NCBI GenBank assembly: GCA_009836025.1
Contig: VXWH01000020.1
Location: 1-32,131, forward strand
Length of the DNA: 32,131 nucleotides
Source: Synechococcus sp. SB0668_bin_13
GTDB taxonomy: Bacteria > Cyanobacteriota > Cyanobacteriia > PCC-6307 > Cyanobiaceae
Direction of reading: 5' to 3'
The position numbers and the translations under genes are program-made. The notes beneath the pieces were generated by a model that worked only from the letters and a program-made list of their open reading frames with translations, did no database searches and was not told the origin of the DNA. Positions 25,574 to 32,131 of this stretch are shown in pieces. Numbering within the stretch: the first letter of the stretch is position 1; each line of letters opens with the position of its first letter.

Positions 25574-26547
25574 CGGGACTGGGCCAGGCTGAAGGAGATG
25601 GGCAGGCTCAGCAGCTTTCTCAGACGTGGCACGTAAGCCCTGCGGGAGAAAACGTCGTAGCTGTTGTCTTCAATGACCTTGAGGATGTCCTGATAAAGCT
25701 GCAGAGAGGTCCACACGGGCCAGCGGGCATCTCTGCAGAGCCAGCGAATCCCCGCCTCCGAGCGACGAAACCATTCCCGGGCGCGCTGCACCTGGAATCT
25801 CATCAGCGCCCGCCAGCGCTCGTTGATAACGCCATCCATCAACTCCGCCTCCGTGTAGTTGAACCGGGTCAGTTCCTCCTGGGGGATGTAGATGCGCCCC
25901 CGCTCCCGGTCTTCCCCCACGTCCCGCAGGATATTGGTGAGTTGGCTGGCGATGCCCAGGGCCACGGCGCAGTTGGTGGGATCGGGGCAGCGGCTCCAGG
26001 GGGCGGAGGTGAAGGCCGCATCCAGTCCCATCACCGCCTGGCTCATCAGCCCCACGGTGCCCGCCACCCGGTAGCAGTAACGTTCAAGTTCCGCAAAGGT
26101 CCGGTAGCGCTTCAGGTTGATGTCCATCCGTTGCCCGGCAATCATCTCCAGGTAGGGCGTGATGTCCTGGGGATAGCGTTGCAGGGTGTCCCAGAGGGCC
26201 ATGTCCTGGGCGTCCTGCACCTCTCCGGCAAACAGCCGCCGGGTGCGCTCCTCCCACTGGTTGAGACGCTGGTGGAGTTGGCCGGGGTCCAGGGCGGCCG
26301 CATCGGGGGCGTCCACCAGCTCATCGGTGCGTCGGCACCATACGTAGATGGCCCAGATGGCGCGGCGCTTCCGGGGGGGCATCAGCAGGCTGCCCAGGTA
26401 ATAGGTTTTGGCCCAGTGCCGGGTTTCGGCGCGGCAGGCTTCATAGCCCTCCTCCAGGCTGGGACAGTTCACCGCGGCGCCACGCCACAGGAGGGACGGA
26501 CGGGAGTCGGCCAGCCAGTTGGGACGGACAGATTGCGAAGAGCTCAT
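25570..26547 (-). CDS. crtB: Phytoene synthase
   Basis: Condenses two geranylgeranyl diphosphates to 15-cis-phytoene, the first carotenoid step; 325 residues. The two Asp-rich prenyl-diphosphate motifs are present: RRTDELVDAP (DELVD, about residues 75-79) and NILRDVGEDRERGRIYIP (DVGED). YCYRVAGTVG and ALGIASQLTNILRDVG are classic trans-isoprenyl synthase signatures. It starts 34 bp after the pds stop, the standard cyanobacterial pds-crtB pair. The stop overlaps that of the convergent RRM gene. Confidence 0.96.
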   Translation of the reverse strand: MSSSQSVRPNWLADSRPSLLWRGAAVNCPSLEEGYEACRAETRHWAKTYYLGSLLMPPRKRRAIWAIYVWCRRTDELVDAPDAAALDPGQLHQRLNQWEERTRRLFAGEVQDAQDMALWDTLQRYPQDITPYLEMIAGQRMDINLKRYRTFAELERYCYRVAGTVGLMSQAVMGLDAAFTSAPWSRCPDPTNCAVALGIASQLTNILRDVGEDRERGRIYIPQEELTRFNYTEAELMDGVINERWRALMRFQVQRAREWFRRSEAGIRWLCRDARWPVWTSLQLYQDILKVIEDNSYDVFSRRAYVPRLRKLLSLPISFSLAQSR

Positions 26548-26580
26548 GGGCGCAATGGCAGCCGTCCAGGCAAGCTGGGA

Positions 26581-29350
<2,770 letters not shown>

Positions 29351-29363
29351 GCTCGCGCCCACC

Positions 29364-30551
29364 TCATATCACCCGCCCCTGGAAGATGCCCCGTGGGCGC
29401 CAGATGAGCACCACCACCAGAATGATGAAGGAGACGGCGAACTTGTAATCCGTGGACAGCAGTTGAACCAGGCTGTCGGTCTCAAAGCCCAGGTAGCCGA
29501 GAATTCTTCGATAGGGATAGGTGAGGGCAATTTCCGAGAAGGCCACCACGAAACCACCCGCAATGGCCCCAAGAGGTTTGCCAATCCCACCCACAATGGC
29601 GCTGGCAAAGATGGGAAGCAACAACTGGAAATAGGTGAAGGGTTTGAAGGATTTATCGAGGCCGTAGAGGGTGCCCGCGATGGTGGCGAGGGTGGCGGCA
29701 ATGATCCATGTCCAGAGGGCCACCCGTTCCGGATTAATGCCACTGAGCAGGGCCAGGTCTTCATTGTCGGCATAGGCCCGCATGGCCTTGCCCAAGGATG
29801 TCCGGTTGAGGAAGAGAAACAGGCCCAGCACCACGATCACGGCAACCACCAGGGTGATCGCCTGGGTGGTTCTCAGGGCAAGGCCTTCCGATAACCCTGT
29901 CATCTCCTTGAACGCCTGGACCCGAATGATGAAGCGCACCCCATCGGCAAAGCGCTGATCACCGGGGCCGATGATGAGGCGCACCAATCCGTTGGTGACA
30001 AACATGGCGCCGATGGACGCAATGACGAAGGTGACCGGCGCCGCCCGCTGTCGTCGATAAAATCGATAGACGGTGCGATCAAACACCAAAGCCAGGGTTA
30101 TTGCCCCGAGGATGCCAAAAGGGAGTGCCAACAGTGCTGTGGGCAGTGGTCCCGCCGAGATGCCCATCCCCTGCAACACCCGCGTCACCAGGATGACCCC
30201 CATGGCCCCAAAGGCCATGGTGTCCCCATGGGCAAAATCGGAAAACCGCATCACTGCATAGATCAGGGTCACCCCCAAAGCCCCCAGGGCAAGCTGGGAC
30301 CCATAGGAGATCCCTGGAATCACAACAAAATTGGCAAGCCGCACCAGGGCATTGAGAAGATTGACGCCTCCCCCCTCCCGGCTCACCAGGGCGAGGACAA
30401 CGACCCCCAGGGCCACCCCCACGGCAATCCGCCAGGGCGGGCGCCGGGGGGGACGGACGGTTGGCCCGGTCCTGGCGTCCACGGCCTGGGTGTCCACAAC
30501 GTTGCTGTCCACGGGCGATGGGCGCCGGGGGGGATTCATCATCAAGCTCAC
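29364..30551 (-). CDS. LivH-type ABC transporter permease
   Basis: Permease of 395 residues from the GTG at 30551, overlapping the upstream ATPase stop; the ATG at 30542 is also possible. A proline/arginine-rich cytoplasmic extension of about 45 residues precedes the membrane helices. GALGVTLIYAVMRFSDFAHGD is the LivH signature, and GKAMRAYADNEDLALLSGIN is the ATPase-contact loop. AIVGGIGKPLGAIAGGF is the late conserved glycine segment. It forms the heteromeric channel with the LivM-type protein encoded next. Confidence 0.87.
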   Translation of the reverse strand: MSLMMNPPRRPSPVDSNVVDTQAVDARTGPTVRPPRRPPWRIAVGVALGVVVLALVSREGGGVNLLNALVRLANFVVIPGISYGSQLALGALGVTLIYAVMRFSDFAHGDTMAFGAMGVILVTRVLQGMGISAGPLPTALLALPFGILGAITLALVFDRTVYRFYRRQRAAPVTFVIASIGAMFVTNGLVRLIIGPGDQRFADGVRFIIRVQAFKEMTGLSEGLALRTTQAITLVVAVIVVLGLFLFLNRTSLGKAMRAYADNEDLALLSGINPERVALWTWIIAATLATIAGTLYGLDKSFKPFTYFQLLLPIFASAIVGGIGKPLGAIAGGFVVAFSEIALTYPYRRILGYLGFETDSLVQLLSTDYKFAVSFIILVVVLIWRPRGIFQGRVI

Positions 30552-31261
30552 CCCCCCCCCAGAAAGCTCTGGCGCACGTCCGGGTCGTTCAGCAGATCCC
30601 GGCCCGTGCCCGTAAAACGGTTTTTCCCCTGCACCAGAACAAACCCCTTATCGGCCAGGCTCAAGGCCTGCCGGGCGTTTTGCTCCACGATCAGCACGGC
30701 GATGCCTGCCGCTGCAATCTCCTGAATCCTGGCAAAGAGTTCCTGCACCAGGATGGGGCTCACCCCTGCCGTGGGTTCATCCAGCATCAACACCTTGGGC
30801 TGGGTCATCATGGCCCGGGCCACGGCCACCTGTTGCCGTTGTCCGCCGGAAAGCTCCCCCGCCGGCTGCCGGGAGCGCTCTTGCAGGATGGGAAACAGTT
30901 GGGCCAACTGCTCAATCCTGGCCTCGATGTCGTGGGGGCAGAGGTAGGCGCCCATCTCCAGGTTCTCCCGGACGGTGAGGGAGGGAAACACGTTGTTGGT
31001 TTGGGGAACAAACCCCATGCCGGCGGCCACCCGATCCGGAGGGGTGAGGGTGGAAATATCCTGGCCCCCCAGGCGCACGGACCCCTCGCGAAGGGTGAGA
31101 AGGCCGAAGACGGCTTTCATGGCGGTGGACTTGCCGGCCCCGTTGGGCCCCACAATCACCGCGATTTCCCCCTTCTCCACAGAGATGGTGCAGCCGTGGA
31201 GGATGTTGGTGTCCCCATAGCCACAGGTGATGGCCTCGCCGAGGAGGAAAGGATCAGACAT
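30548..31261 (-). CDS. LivF-type ABC transporter ATPase
   Basis: ATPase of 237 residues. Walker A is GPNGAGKST (about 38-46), the ABC signature LSGGQRQQVAVARAM, Walker B VLMLDEPTAGVSP, and the switch His is replaced by Gln in VLIVEQNA, as is usual for LivF. It ends FLGGG, encoded by a run of ten G residues directly before the stop, which overlaps the next start. Pairs with the LivG-type ATPase upstream. Confidence 0.9.
   Translation of the reverse strand: MSDPFLLGEAITCGYGDTNILHGCTISVEKGEIAVIVGPNGAGKSTAMKAVFGLLTLREGSVRLGGQDISTLTPPDRVAAGMGFVPQTNNVFPSLTVRENLEMGAYLCPHDIEARIEQLAQLFPILQERSRQPAGELSGGQRQQVAVARAMMTQPKVLMLDEPTAGVSPILVQELFARIQEIAAAGIAVLIVEQNARQALSLADKGFVLVQGKNRFTGTGRDLLNDPDVRQSFLGGG
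30551..30560 (-). repeat. Ten-base G homopolymer at the ATPase stop codon
   Basis: On the coding strand ten G residues directly precede the TGA of the LivF-type gene, within the coupled start of the LivH-type gene. Tracts of this length are prone to slippage during replication, and also to sequencing error. Confidence 0.6.
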
Positions 31262-31279
31262 GGATGGCGGGGTGGCGGC

Positions 31280-32047
31280 TCATGGGTGGATCAGGCTTTT
31301 GCCAAGGTAGGCCTCCACCACCCGCTGATCACGCTGCACCTGGTCGGCGCTGCCCTGGCAGAGCACCCTGCCCTCGGCCATCACCACCACCGAATCACAA
31401 AGCTGGCCAATGAGGTTCATATCGTGCTCGATCATGCAAAAGGTGTAGCCCCGTTCCCGGTTGAGCCGTTGAATGGCCGTGGTGACGGTTTTGAGCAGGG
31501 TGCGGTTCACCCCGGCGCCCACTTCATCCAGGAAAACAATCTTGGGATGGATCATCATGGTGCGCCCCAATTCCAGAAGTTTCTTCTGGCCGCCGCTCAA
31601 GTTTCCGGCCAACTGGTGGGCCACGTGGGTGATCTGGAGAAAATCCAGCACCTGGTCAGCCTGCTGTTGAATGTCCCTTTCCCGCGTCTGCACCTGCCCC
31701 GGGCGGAACCAGGCGTTCCAAAGCTGCTCCCCCGGTTGCCCACCGGGGACCATCATCAGGTTCTCACGCACGGTGAGGGTGGAGAACTCGTGGGCAATCT
31801 GAAAGGTGCGCAGCAAGCCCCGGGCGAAGAGTTCATGGGCGGTGAGGCCCGTCACGTCCTCCCCGTCCAGATAGACACGGCCGGCGGTGGGCTTGTGGTG
31901 CCCAGCCACCACGTTAAACAAGGTTGTCTTGCCCGCGCCGTTGGGGCCAATCAGACCGGTGATCCTGCCCCTGGGGATCTCCAGGCTGACGCCGTTGACA
32001 GCCCGGATGCCGCCAAAGTGCATATGGAGGCAGTCGGTGCGAATCAT
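31280..32047 (-). CDS. LivG-type ABC transporter ATPase
   Basis: ATPase of 255 residues and the first gene of the visible operon. It starts MIRTDCLHMHFGGIRAVNGV, with the aromatic FGG A-loop region. Walker A is GPNGAGKTT, followed by the Liv-type Q-loop RTFQIAHEFSTLTVRENLM. The signature is LSGGQKKLLELGR, Walker B KIVFLDEVGAGVN, and the switch region MIEHDMNL. Glu after Asp in Walker B suggests it hydrolyses ATP. LivF follows after 18 bp. Only 84 bp are visible upstream, with no promoter or binding-protein gene identifiable. Confidence 0.9.
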   Translation of the reverse strand: MIRTDCLHMHFGGIRAVNGVSLEIPRGRITGLIGPNGAGKTTLFNVVAGHHKPTAGRVYLDGEDVTGLTAHELFARGLLRTFQIAHEFSTLTVRENLMMVPGGQPGEQLWNAWFRPGQVQTRERDIQQQADQVLDFLQITHVAHQLAGNLSGGQKKLLELGRTMMIHPKIVFLDEVGAGVNRTLLKTVTTAIQRLNRERGYTFCMIEHDMNLIGQLCDSVVVMAEGRVLCQGSADQVQRDQRVVEAYLGKSLIHP

Positions 32048-32131
32048 GGGCAGTTCCCGGAAACATCCCCGCCTGGTTGACTTCCTGCCCGCCCTGAGAG
32101 GGGGGGGATTCCTTCTCTCAAGCGGTGCATA

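Noticed and set aside
30461-32080. 539-codon plus-strand open frame
   Set aside because: Antisense to two intact ABC ATPases and part of the permease; its His/Pro/Gly-rich translation is a shadow of GC-rich coding DNA.
32095-32120. TGAGAG/CTCTCA inverted repeat upstream of the LivG-type gene
   Set aside because: Six-base arms with a 14-base spacer at the window edge are too weak to call.

Overview
The window is cyanobacterial. It carries photosystem II small-subunit genes (psbH, psbN, psbI), the cyanobacterial nitrogen regulator ntcA, plant-type phytoene desaturase and phytoene synthase, and several families largely confined to cyanobacteria (DUF1825, DUF3084, DUF3146, DUF3769/LptD-like). 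The run dcd / P-loop protein / ntcA / DUF3084 / resolvase-like / DUF3146 / pth / tatA / psbH / psbN / psbI / LptD-like / leuD / leuC matches my memory of the Synechococcus-Prochlorococcus lineage. High GC in most genes, abundant accessory DNA, a decayed gene and a restriction-modification unit would fit a host-associated member such as a sponge symbiont, but that is inference from memory, not a search.

Layout. 1-3593: housekeeping genes pyrF (cut by the window edge), tyrS and DUF1825 on the minus strand, then a divergent plus-strand pair, an HhH protein and a GIY-YIG protein. 3594-7900: gene-poor accessory stretch with a heavily decayed secreted transferrin-binding-protein-like gene, an AT-rich PPK2 polyphosphate kinase and a cluster of inverted repeats. 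7901-21253: conserved core, interrupted by a 956-residue GH38 alpha-mannosidase-like gene placed antisense between psbN and psbI. 21254-23805: a type II restriction-modification unit (methyltransferase plus frameshifted endonuclease) bounded by a 326-bp direct repeat holding the 5' ends of both the methyltransferase and the CCA-adding enzyme genes. 23675-25573: CCA-adding-enzyme-like gene and an RRM protein. 25570-32047: six tightly packed minus-strand genes, a Liv-type ABC transporter (two ATPases, two permeases) running directly into pds and crtB.

How the genes relate. psbH/N/I serve photosystem II; pds and crtB make the desaturated phytoene precursor of carotenoids; leuC/leuD form isopropylmalate isomerase; ntcA sets nitrogen control; tatA, LptD-like and DUF3084 proteins act at the envelope. 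The accessory parts (TbpB-like relic, PPK2, GH38, RM unit, Liv transporter) are the likely horizontally acquired layer.

Most notable: the RM unit between long direct repeats, which leaves leuC in frame behind a methyltransferase leader; an apparent CTG start codon on the DUF3084 gene; the multiply broken TbpB-like gene; and the GC shift within the LptD-like gene. No tRNA, rRNA, CRISPR array or transposase was recognised.
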